Shown piece by piece: positions 8,067-15,639 of a stretch of 24,689 bases of DNA. Made by a program: the position numbers and the translations under genes. The DNA comes from Flavobacteriales bacterium UBA979 (GTDB lineage Bacteria > Bacteroidota > Bacteroidia > Flavobacteriales_D > Sanyastnellaceae), in NCBI GenBank assembly GCA_002292325.1, contig DBBR01000084.1, positions 1,076-25,764 on the forward strand, given 5' to 3'. The notes under the pieces were generated by a model. That model was not told the DNA's origin and made no database searches. It saw only the letters and a program-made list of their open reading frames with translations. Each line of letters starts with the position of its first letter. Positions within the stretch are counted from its first letter, which is position 1.

Positions 8067-8084
8067 ATGTCGTACCTTGTGAGC

Positions 8085-8552
8085 ATGAAACCGCAGGATA
8101 CGATTGACTTCCATTTGCGCTGGGGTTGGACCAAACTATCCAAGCTTTATTCTGCTGAAGCGGAACGACGAGGCATTCCATTCTCTTTCGTTTTCATCCT
8201 CTTGCACACCGAGAAAAGTGGAACACCCTCCACTAAATTGGGACCCAAAATGGGCATGGAATCCACCAGCTTGTCCCGGTCCTTGCGAGGGCTTGAAACC
8301 ATGGGCTGGATCGAACGACGCCCTGACCCCATGGACAAGCGAATGGTTCGAGTATACCTGACTCAAACGGGCATTGCTGCAAGGAGAGAAGCACGTGATT
8401 TAGTCATCACGGTCAATCAGCGGTTGCGCGACCTCCTTGGAGGCGATGCCGTCGACCGCTTGCTCCATGAAATAAAACGACTCAACGAAGTACTGGATCA
8501 ACCGGACGTATTGATCTCTACCCAACCTCCAATCCTTGACAACAGAACCTGA
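8085..8552 (+). CDS. MarR-family transcriptional regulator of the beta-oxidation operon
   Basis: A winged-helix DNA-binding regulator of 155 residues from ATG 8085. The N-terminal helix is MKPQDTIDFHLRWGW. The helix-turn-helix (about 47-74) contains TPSTKLGPKMGMESTSLSRS and LRGLETMGWIERR; the wing has DPMDKRMVRVYLT (81-93), including the MarR DKR motif. I chose 8085 over the upstream in-frame ATG at 8067 because MKPQDTIDF matches the start expected for flavobacterial relatives. The earlier ATG also abuts the palindrome with no spacing for a ribosome site. The stop lies 4 bases before the fadN ATG, so the protein is probably the local regulator of fatty-acid degradation, perhaps sensing acyl-CoA. 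Confidence 0.88.
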   Translation: MKPQDTIDFHLRWGWTKLSKLYSAEAERRGIPFSFVFILLHTEKSGTPSTKLGPKMGMESTSLSRSLRGLETMGWIERRPDPMDKRMVRVYLTQTGIAARREARDLVITVNQRLRDLLGGDAVDRLLHEIKRLNEVLDQPDVLISTQPPILDNRT

Positions 8553-8556
8553 ACAC

Positions 8557-10941
8557 ATGAGCAGTTCACCCATCCCTTACCATCGCATCAAGAAAGTCGC
8601 CGTCCTCGGATCGGGCGTAATGGGCTCGCGCATTGCTTGCCATCTCGCCCAAACAGGCTCAGACGTATTGCTGATGGACCTCCCTTCGTCAGAAGGCCCT
8701 CGCAATGCGATTGCAGACGGACACCTCAAGTCCGCCCTTAAATCCAATCCCTCCCCCATTTACTCGAAGCGCTTTGCAAAGCGCATTGCAACAGGAAATT
8801 TTGACGATGACCTCCCAAAATTAGCCCAATGCGATTGGATCATTGAAGTCATTGTCGAGCGATTGGATATCAAGCAGCAACTCTTTGAACGCGTTGAAGA
8901 GCACCGCACTCCCGGCACGTTGATTACCTCCAACACTTCAGGTATCCCAATTGCTCAGCTCAGCGAAGGCCGATCGGAAGATTTTCAACAGCATTTTTGT
9001 GGGACACACTTCTTTAATCCCCCACGCTACTTGCCCCTTCTGGAAATCATTCCCGGACCGAATACAAGTGAGCAGGTGTTGAACTTTTTCATGGACTACG
9101 GAGAGCGGATTCTTGGGAAGCAAGCCGTACTGTGCAAAGACACGCCGGCATTTATTGCTAACCGAGTGGGTGTTTTTGCCATCCAAGCGCTCTTCCACAC
9201 GGTGAGCGAAATGGGATTGAGTGTGGAGGCCGTGGACAAACTCACGGGTCCCGTCATGGGCCGTCCTAAAAGTGCAACTTTCCGCACGTGCGATGTCGTG
9301 GGATTGGATACATTGGTTCATGTCGCCAATGGCGTCGCATCGAACTGTCCAAAGGATGAGCGTCAATCCGTTTTTGCCATTCCGAGCTATGTCCAGCACT
9401 TGGTCGACAACGACATGCTAGGCTCTAAATCTGGAGCGGGATTCTACAAGAAGATCAAAAACGCTGAGGGTAAAAGTGAAATCTTGGCTCTTGACCTCAA
9501 AACATTGGAATACCGGAGCAAAGAAAAAGTCAAATTTGCCACGCTTGATCATGCCAAAGGCGTTGACAATTTAGCCCAGCGAACACAGCTGCTCTTCAAT
9601 GGACAAGATGCAGCAGGAACGTTTTACCGATCCATCTTCGCTGATGTTTTTGCGTATGTAGCCAATCGCATTCCTGAAATATCCGACGAACCTTACCGAA
9701 TCGATGACGCCCTGCGAGCGGGGTTTGGATGGGAACTCGGAGCTTTTGAAAGTTGGGATGCCATTGGGTTTGAGGCAGGCCTGAAAGCCATTGCTGACAA
9801 AGGCCTGACCGTACCCGCTTGGGTCACCTCCTTTCAAACGGCTGGTCACACCACCTTCTACCGCAATAGCAAAGGCGTTCGCGAATGCTGGAATCCAAAC
9901 ACCGAATCATTCGAGGCATTGCCGGGACAAGATTCACGCATTTCATTGGCGTGGCTTCCTGAATCTGCAACCGTGTGGTCGAATTCCGGTGTAACCCTTC
10001 AAAACCTCGGGGATGGCATTTTAAATGTCGCTTTCCATACCAAAATGAATTCCATCGGCTCAGAGGTTATTGAGGGGCTGAATAAAGCCGTTGATTTGGC
10101 CGAAGGCTCTTCCGATTGGAGGGGCATTGTCGTTTCAAACGAAGGAGCGCAGTTCAGCGCTGGTGCCAATGTGGGAATGATCTTCATGTTAGCTGTCGAA
10201 CAAGAATGGGAGGAATTGGACCACGCCGTTCGCATGTTCCAAAATACCATGATGCGCATGCGGTATTCCGGAATACCGGTGGTCGCTGCGCCACATCAAT
10301 TGGCCTTGGGTGGAGGCTGTGAATTGTGTTTGCATGCCGACAAGGTGATCGCTCATGCCGAGACCTATATGGGACTTGTTGAATTCGGAATCGGGGTAAT
10401 CCCGGCCGGTGGGGGCACCAAGGAATTCGTCTTGCGCTTGAATGATGAATTGCATGACGGCGATATGCGCATCAACCGCCTGCGCGACCGATTCTTGACC
10501 ATTGGCCAAGCCAAAGTAGCCACATCGGCGCACGAAGCATTTGAATACGGCTACCTCCGGGATGGCATCGATGAAGTGGTTGTAAACCGTCGCGACCAAA
10601 TCGCTCGGGCCAAGAGAGCGGCCCTCGAATTGGCAGAAGCAGGCTACACTCAACCGATACTTCGCAAGGACATTACCGTTGCAGGACAAGAGGGTCTTGG
10701 CATCGTTTACGTCGGAGCACACAGCATGAAAAGCGGAAACTACATTTCCGAGCATGATCAGCTCATCAGCGAAAAGCTCGGGTTTGTCATGTGCGGTGGC
10801 GATCTGAGTCGCCGAACGGACGTTTCCGAGCAATACTTGCTCGACCTGGAGCGGGAAGCATTCGTCTCTCTTTGCATGCAGCGCAAAACCCTTGAACGCA
10901 TGCAAAGCCTGATTCAAAAGGGTAAAATCTTAAGAAACTAA
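8557..10941 (+). CDS. fadN: 3-hydroxyacyl-CoA dehydrogenase / enoyl-CoA hydratase, FadN type
   Basis: A bifunctional beta-oxidation enzyme of 794 residues that hydrates enoyl-CoA and oxidises the resulting 3-hydroxyacyl-CoA with NAD. The dehydrogenase half comes first: NAD motif GSGVMG at 18-23 and CGTHFFNPP with catalytic His151. The crotonase half is C-terminal: FSAGANVGM oxyanion region, GGGCE with Glu589, and VEFGIGVIPAGGG with Glu609. The 20-residue spacing of the glutamates equals that of classical hydratases. This domain order is that of Bacillus FadN (YusL), reversed relative to E. coli FadB/FadJ. ATG 8557 is preferred over an in-frame TTG at 8536 that would overlap the MarR gene. The fadA start follows after 4 bases. 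Confidence 0.93.
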   Translation: MSSSPIPYHRIKKVAVLGSGVMGSRIACHLAQTGSDVLLMDLPSSEGPRNAIADGHLKSALKSNPSPIYSKRFAKRIATGNFDDDLPKLAQCDWIIEVIVERLDIKQQLFERVEEHRTPGTLITSNTSGIPIAQLSEGRSEDFQQHFCGTHFFNPPRYLPLLEIIPGPNTSEQVLNFFMDYGERILGKQAVLCKDTPAFIANRVGVFAIQALFHTVSEMGLSVEAVDKLTGPVMGRPKSATFRTCDVVGLDTLVHVANGVASNCPKDERQSVFAIPSYVQHLVDNDMLGSKSGAGFYKKIKNAEGKSEILALDLKTLEYRSKEKVKFATLDHAKGVDNLAQRTQLLFNGQDAAGTFYRSIFADVFAYVANRIPEISDEPYRIDDALRAGFGWELGAFESWDAIGFEAGLKAIADKGLTVPAWVTSFQTAGHTTFYRNSKGVRECWNPNTESFEALPGQDSRISLAWLPESATVWSNSGVTLQNLGDGILNVAFHTKMNSIGSEVIEGLNKAVDLAEGSSDWRGIVVSNEGAQFSAGANVGMIFMLAVEQEWEELDHAVRMFQNTMMRMRYSGIPVVAAPHQLALGGGCELCLHADKVIAHAETYMGLVEFGIGVIPAGGGTKEFVLRLNDELHDGDMRINRLRDRFLTIGQAKVATSAHEAFEYGYLRDGIDEVVVNRRDQIARAKRAALELAEAGYTQPILRKDITVAGQEGLGIVYVGAHSMKSGNYISEHDQLISEKLGFVMCGGDLSRRTDVSEQYLLDLEREAFVSLCMQRKTLERMQSLIQKGKILRN

Positions 10942-10945
10942 AGCC

Positions 10946-12127
10946 ATGAACGCATACATCATAGGCGGGTACCGCTCGCCGGTTGGTAAATCCGGAAAAG
11001 GAGCATTTCGATTCGTCCGACCCGACGACTTAGGAGAGCAAGTCATTCGACGGCTATTGGCGGATTTCCCACAACTGGATAAAGAACGAATCGACGACGT
11101 CATTGTCGGCAACGCAACCCCGGAAGCAGAGCAAGGGCTCAACATGGGTCGCATGGTCAGCCTCATGGGACTGGACACCGAAAAAGTTCCCGGCATGACC
11201 GTCAACCGCTATTGTGCATCAGGACTGGAAACCATCGCTATAGCCTCGGCCAAAATCCATTCGGGTATGGCTGATTGCATTTTGGCAGGAGGAATCGAAA
11301 CGATGTCGCCCATTCCATTTGGGGGGTGGCGCATCGTTCCCAACGCGCGCATCGCCAAAACAAATCCAGATTGGTACTGGGGCATGGGGCTCACCGCAGA
11401 GGCTGTTGCCAAAGATTTTAAAGTGACCCGGGATGCCCAAGATGAATTCGCATTCCACAGCCACCGTAAAGCAGCTGCTGCAATCGATGGTGGTCGGTTT
11501 GCTCCTGGCATCGCCCCCATCACCGTGAACGAAGTGTACCTCGACGAAAATGAGAAACGGCAAGAGCGACAACACATTGTGGACACGGATGAAGGCGTTC
11601 GCCGCGACACCACAACCGAAGGCCTTGCTCGACTCCGACCCGTATTTGCACAAGGAGGCACGGTCACCGCTGGAAACAGCTCACAGACTTCTGATGGGGC
11701 AGCCTTTGTACTTGTTGTCTCTGAGCGGATGCTCAAGGAACTCAATGTTGAACCCATCGCACGCCTCGCCAGTTTTCATGTCAGCGGCCTTGAACCACGT
11801 ATCATGGGTGTTGGACCCATTCACGCTGTGCCGGAAGCACTGAAAAAAGCAGGACTCACAATTGGCGATATGGGAGCCTTCGAACTCAATGAAGCGTTCG
11901 CTTCTCAATCCGTGGCTGTCGTAAATGAATTGGGGCTGGACCCTCAACTTGTCAATCCCAATGGTGGAGCAATCGCTTTGGGCCATCCCTTGGGTTGCAC
12001 CGGTGGCAAACTCACCGTACAACTATTGAATGAATTAAAAATGCGCCAGGCCAAATACGGCATGGTCACCATGTGCGTCGGAACTGGTCAAGGAGCCGCC
12101 GGCGTATTCGAAATGTTGAACGCATAA
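10946..12127 (+). CDS. fadA: Acetyl-CoA C-acyltransferase (3-ketoacyl-CoA thiolase)
   Basis: The thiolytic enzyme of beta-oxidation, 393 residues, normal thiolase length. The acyl-accepting nucleophile is Cys90 in VNRYCASGLE. The C-terminal active-site pair is His347 (GHPLGCTGG) and Cys377 (MCVGTGQGAAGVFE). NEAFASQSVAV supplies the usual NEAF loop. It lies between fadN (4-base gap) and fadE (12-base gap) in one transcription unit, and completes the spiral by releasing acetyl-CoA. Confidence 0.96.
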   Translation: MNAYIIGGYRSPVGKSGKGAFRFVRPDDLGEQVIRRLLADFPQLDKERIDDVIVGNATPEAEQGLNMGRMVSLMGLDTEKVPGMTVNRYCASGLETIAIASAKIHSGMADCILAGGIETMSPIPFGGWRIVPNARIAKTNPDWYWGMGLTAEAVAKDFKVTRDAQDEFAFHSHRKAAAAIDGGRFAPGIAPITVNEVYLDENEKRQERQHIVDTDEGVRRDTTTEGLARLRPVFAQGGTVTAGNSSQTSDGAAFVLVVSERMLKELNVEPIARLASFHVSGLEPRIMGVGPIHAVPEALKKAGLTIGDMGAFELNEAFASQSVAVVNELGLDPQLVNPNGGAIALGHPLGCTGGKLTVQLLNELKMRQAKYGMVTMCVGTGQGAAGVFEMLNA

Positions 12128-12139
12128 ATCAGCGAAGTA

Positions 12140-13930
12140 ATGTCAGACCACAACAACGCAATCCGAGGTGGCGAATTCTTAATTCGACCGACCGAAGCCA
12201 ACGACATCTTCATCCCAGAAGAATGGACGGAAGAGCAATTGATGATGAAACAAATGACGCTTGATTTCGTGGAGCAACGGATTATTCCGCAGCTCGAACA
12301 AATTGAGAATCAAGAGGAAGGGCTCGTCCCTCGCCTGATGGAAGAAGCAGGAGAACTGGGATTGGTAGGAAGCTCTGTTCCAGAGGCATACGGTGGGCTC
12401 GGGTTGGATTTCAAAACAACCATGCTCATCACCGAAGCAATCGGCGGTGCGCATTCCTTCAGTGTTAGCTTCAGCGCTCACACAGGCATAGGGACACTTC
12501 CCATCTTGTACTATGGAAATGAGGAGCAGAAGCAAAAATGGATTCCAGGATTGGCTTCTGGTCAATTGAAAGGCTGCTATTGCTTGACCGAGCCGAGTGC
12601 CGGATCAGATGCCAACAGTGGGAAAACGAAAGCGCATTTGACCGAAGACGGGAAACATTACGTCATCAACGGCCAGAAGATGTGGATCACCAACGGTGGC
12701 TTTGCCGACGTTATGATTGTTTTCGCTAAAATCGATGACGACGAGGACCTCACGGCTTTCATTGTAGACGGACATGCGGACGGAATAACCAAGAATCCGG
12801 AAGAAAAGAAAATGGGCATCAAAGGGTCTTCTACCCGCCAAATCTTCTTCAATGACGTGCACATTCCCGTTGAAAATTTGCTCTACAAACGCGAACAAGG
12901 GTTTAAGATCGCCGTCAACATCTTGAACATTGGACGCATCAAACTCGGCGGTGCCGTGCTCGGCGCTGCCAAAGACGCCTGCTCGCATTCCGTGCGTTTT
13001 GCCAACGAGCGCGAGCAATTCGGACGGCCCATTTCTAAATACGGTGCCATTCGCTATAAACTCGGAGAGGGAGCAATTCGATTGTACACATTGGAATCAG
13101 CACTGTACCGGGCAACACAAAACATCGACGATGCCATCGCCTCGTTGAAGCGTGACGGCATGGAACATGGAGAGGCTACCCTCAAAGGCATAGCGGATTT
13201 CGCACCTGAATGTGCGATGATGAAGGTACTGGGGTCAGAGGTATTGGACTACGTGGTCGATGAAGCTGTTCAAATTCATGGAGGCATGGGCTACAGCGCC
13301 GAAACCCGAGCAGAATTGGCCTATCGAGATGCGCGCATCAATCGGATTTTTGAAGGCACCAACGAAATCAACCGCATGCTTACCGTGGACATGATTTTGA
13401 AAAAGGCCATGAAAGGTGAAATGGACTTGATGACACCCGCGATGGCAGTTGCCAACGAACTGACCGGCGTTCCTGACTTTTCCCCTCCTTCCGACGATCC
13501 ATTCGAACGTCAGTTAAGCTATGTCGCCAATATGAAAAAAGCCATCCTCATGGTGGCGGGCTCTGCGGCACAGAAACTTATGATGAGCCTCGGAAAGGAG
13601 CAAGAGATCCTCATGAATATAGCCGACATGGCCATTTGGCTCTACACCATTGAATCGACGGTCTTGCGGGTTCAAAAATTGGCCCAAAAGTCAGGAGGGA
13701 CTGATGAGCTTCAAATTGAAATGGCCATCATGGAAACTTACACCTATGAGGCCAGTGAATGGATCCACAGTGCAGGAAAAGAAGCGTTGCTTTCGTTCGC
13801 GGATGGAGATGAACTCAAGATGATGATCATGGGAATGAAACGCTTTTGTAAAACCCAAGACTTGAATACGAAAGCCGCTCGTCAATTAATTGCAGCGCAC
13901 CTCATTGAGAAGAATTCGTATGCGTTGTAG
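12140..13930 (+). CDS. fadE: Acyl-CoA dehydrogenase, long-chain type with C-terminal extension
   Basis: The FAD-dependent first enzyme of beta-oxidation, 596 residues, close to Bacillus FadE (YusJ) and VLCAD-like enzymes. The N-terminal helical domain contains GLVGSSVPEAYGGLGLDF. The middle beta domain has CLTEPSAGSDA and MWITNGGFAD around the flavin. The C-terminal helical domain has QIHGGMGYSAE and IFEGTNEINRM with catalytic Glu405. About 170 further residues form the second helical region typical of very-long-chain enzymes. It is the last gene of the marR-fadNAE unit. I see no hairpin terminator in the 84 bases after it. Confidence 0.95.
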   Translation: MSDHNNAIRGGEFLIRPTEANDIFIPEEWTEEQLMMKQMTLDFVEQRIIPQLEQIENQEEGLVPRLMEEAGELGLVGSSVPEAYGGLGLDFKTTMLITEAIGGAHSFSVSFSAHTGIGTLPILYYGNEEQKQKWIPGLASGQLKGCYCLTEPSAGSDANSGKTKAHLTEDGKHYVINGQKMWITNGGFADVMIVFAKIDDDEDLTAFIVDGHADGITKNPEEKKMGIKGSSTRQIFFNDVHIPVENLLYKREQGFKIAVNILNIGRIKLGGAVLGAAKDACSHSVRFANEREQFGRPISKYGAIRYKLGEGAIRLYTLESALYRATQNIDDAIASLKRDGMEHGEATLKGIADFAPECAMMKVLGSEVLDYVVDEAVQIHGGMGYSAETRAELAYRDARINRIFEGTNEINRMLTVDMILKKAMKGEMDLMTPAMAVANELTGVPDFSPPSDDPFERQLSYVANMKKAILMVAGSAAQKLMMSLGKEQEILMNIADMAIWLYTIESTVLRVQKLAQKSGGTDELQIEMAIMETYTYEASEWIHSAGKEALLSFADGDELKMMIMGMKRFCKTQDLNTKAARQLIAAHLIEKNSYAL

Positions 13931-14014
13931 ATCCTTAAAGTGCACGTGAAATCTTTGTTGAAATTCTCTGCATCAGAAGCCGTTATTTCGTCACCGACCA
14001 GGTAATTTTGGAGC

Positions 14015-15103
14015 ATGGCAAAAAAGAAGATCATGACCAAGGCTTCGGAGAATTTTCTGGAAGCATACTTGAATAACGCGAGCCCCACAGGATTTGAAAG
14101 TAGCGGACAACAGCTTTGGCTGGATTACATCCGACCCTACATCGATGAGCACTTCGTCGATACATACGGAACTGTCGTCGGCGTCATCAATCCAGATGCG
14201 CCCTACAAGGTGGTCATCGAAGCACATGCAGATGAAATCAGCTATTTCGTTCATTACATCACTTCGGATGGTTATATCTATCTGAAACGCAATGGCGGCA
14301 GCGATCACCAGATTGCTCCATCAAAACGCGTCGACATTCACACCCCCAAAGGAATCGTCAAAGGAGTCTTCGGCTGGCCGGCCATTCACACACGAACTGC
14401 CGGAAAAGAGGAAGCTCCATCGATGAAAAACATTTTTCTCGATATCGGCGCCAAGGATAAAGCTGAAGTTGAAAAAATGGGCGTTCACGTTGGCTGTGTC
14501 GTCACGTATGAAGACACCTTCATGGTGCTGAACAAGGATTGGTTCGTGGCGCGTGCACTGGACAACCGTGCCGGTGGATTCATGATTGCGGAGGTCGCCC
14601 GACTTTTGCACGAAAGCAAAACCACCTTGCCTTTTGGTCTGTACATCACCAATTCAGTGCAAGAAGAAATTGGCCTGCGAGGCGCTCAGATGATCGCTGA
14701 ACGCATCTCACCTGATGTGGCCATTGTCACCGATGTGACGCATTGCACACACACGCCGATGATGAATAAAATCGAAAATGGAGACGTTGCCGCAGGGAAA
14801 GGCCCCGGCGTAACGTATGGTCCCGCCGTTCAGAATAACCTGCTTCAGCGAATCATCGATACAGCAGAAGCGGAAAAAATCCCTTTGCAACGCATGGCGG
14901 CGAGCCGTTTTACAGGAACAGACACCGATGCTTTTGCTTATTCCAATAAAGGCGTAGCCAGTGCACTGATCAGTTTACCCTTGCGCTACATGCACACCAC
15001 GGTCGAAATGGTGCACCGAAATGATGTGGAAAACTGCATCAAGCTCATCCTCGCAACCCTGAAGAATATTCAACCCGGAGAGGACTTCAAATACATTCGT
15101 TAA
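14015..15103 (+). CDS. M42-family metallo-aminopeptidase
   Basis: A cytoplasmic dinuclear metal peptidase (glutamyl-aminopeptidase/TET type) of 362 residues. Metal ligands are visible in order: His71 (AHADE), Asp183 (LDNRAGG), Glu217-Glu218 (QEEIGLRG, one being the catalytic base), Asp240 (VTDVTH) and His327 (RYMHTTVE). The insert between residues 78 and 165 corresponds to the small beta-barrel domain that drives assembly of large complexes. GGAG just before the ATG (TTTTGGAGC) is a usable ribosome site. The stop TAA overlaps tail-to-tail with the stop of the response regulator on the other strand. Confidence 0.93.
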   Translation: MAKKKIMTKASENFLEAYLNNASPTGFESSGQQLWLDYIRPYIDEHFVDTYGTVVGVINPDAPYKVVIEAHADEISYFVHYITSDGYIYLKRNGGSDHQIAPSKRVDIHTPKGIVKGVFGWPAIHTRTAGKEEAPSMKNIFLDIGAKDKAEVEKMGVHVGCVVTYEDTFMVLNKDWFVARALDNRAGGFMIAEVARLLHESKTTLPFGLYITNSVQEEIGLRGAQMIAERISPDVAIVTDVTHCTHTPMMNKIENGDVAAGKGPGVTYGPAVQNNLLQRIIDTAEAEKIPLQRMAASRFTGTDTDAFAYSNKGVASALISLPLRYMHTTVEMVHRNDVENCIKLILATLKNIQPGEDFKYIR

Positions 15104-15639
15104 TTCGATCCCAGCAACTGGGTCACTTCACCTGCCAAGCGTGCGACCTCTTTTGTGTCGTCCGCATTTAGTTCCGTCTGGCCTTCAGTCAAACGTTGGA
15201 TTCGAGTGGAATGCAATCGGGCTTCGTTCATGCGCTCCATCAGTTGCGCACCTTCACTCGCCATGCCCTGGCGATGGTGGTACAAATCGGATGCCTCCTG
15301 GACCAATCCTTTGAGTTCCGATTCATTCCATGGCTTGGATATGTACTTATAGATCTGCCCCTTATTGATGGCATCAATGACCGCATCTATATCGGCGTGA
15401 CCTGTGAGCAACATGCGAACCGGATTCGGATAGTCTGGCATGATGAGTTCAAAAAATTCCACGCCACTGAGCTTTGGCATCTTTTGATCAGAAATAATCA
15501 CTTCGATGGGCTGCTCACGCAGAATCCTGACTGCTTCTGTGGGTTCCGTCGTTACATGCACCTGGAAATCGCGGCGAAATGCGGCACGAAATGCGGTCAA
15601 ATTATGGGCCTCGTCATCGAGGTATAGCACATTGATCAT
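15100..15639 (-). CDS. Single-domain response regulator (RpfG-type receiver)
   Basis: A 179-residue receiver protein without a DNA-binding or enzymatic output domain. The acidic pair is Asp8-Asp9 (LYLDDE), the phospho-acceptor Asp51 (SDQKMP), with Thr79 (LLTGHAD) and Lys102 (YISKPWN). The SKPW form is typical of RpfG-like receivers. Residues 105-179 are helical and charged and may form a coiled coil. It is the last gene of the ThiF operon; its ATG overlaps the kinase stop (ATGA at 15639-15636), so it is almost certainly the kinase's partner. How it passes the signal on is not visible. Confidence 0.92.
   Translation of the reverse strand: MINVLYLDDEAHNLTAFRAAFRRDFQVHVTTEPTEAVRILREQPIEVIISDQKMPKLSGVEFFELIMPDYPNPVRMLLTGHADIDAVIDAINKGQIYKYISKPWNESELKGLVQEASDLYHHRQGMASEGAQLMERMNEARLHSTRIQRLTEGQTELNADDTKEVARLAGEVTQLLGSN

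Noticed and set aside
8536..8556. TTG start for fadN
   Set aside because: It would overlap the MarR gene, and the seven added residues are not part of the Rossmann start; ATG 8557 is well placed 4 bases after the MarR stop.
10189..10917. 242-codon open frame on the minus strand inside fadN
   Set aside because: It is fully antisense to a well-conserved enzyme, shows no recognisable domain and has no promoter; it reflects codon bias of the real gene.
8557..10941. FadB or FadJ identity for the bifunctional enzyme
   Set aside because: In FadB/FadJ the hydratase domain is N-terminal; here the dehydrogenase is N-terminal, as in FadN.
11209..11757. 182-codon open frame on the minus strand inside fadA
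   Set aside because: Antisense to the thiolase; low-complexity Ser/Arg-rich product typical of a shadow frame.
14003..14010. TAATTTTG, an exact -7 consensus match before the M42 peptidase
   Set aside because: It is only 4 bases before the ATG, has no -33 partner and overlaps the GGAG ribosome site, so a promoter role is doubtful.
15100..15103. Tail-to-tail overlap of two stop codons through TTAA
   Set aside because: Striking but readily explained by compact gene packing; no further structure was seen around it.
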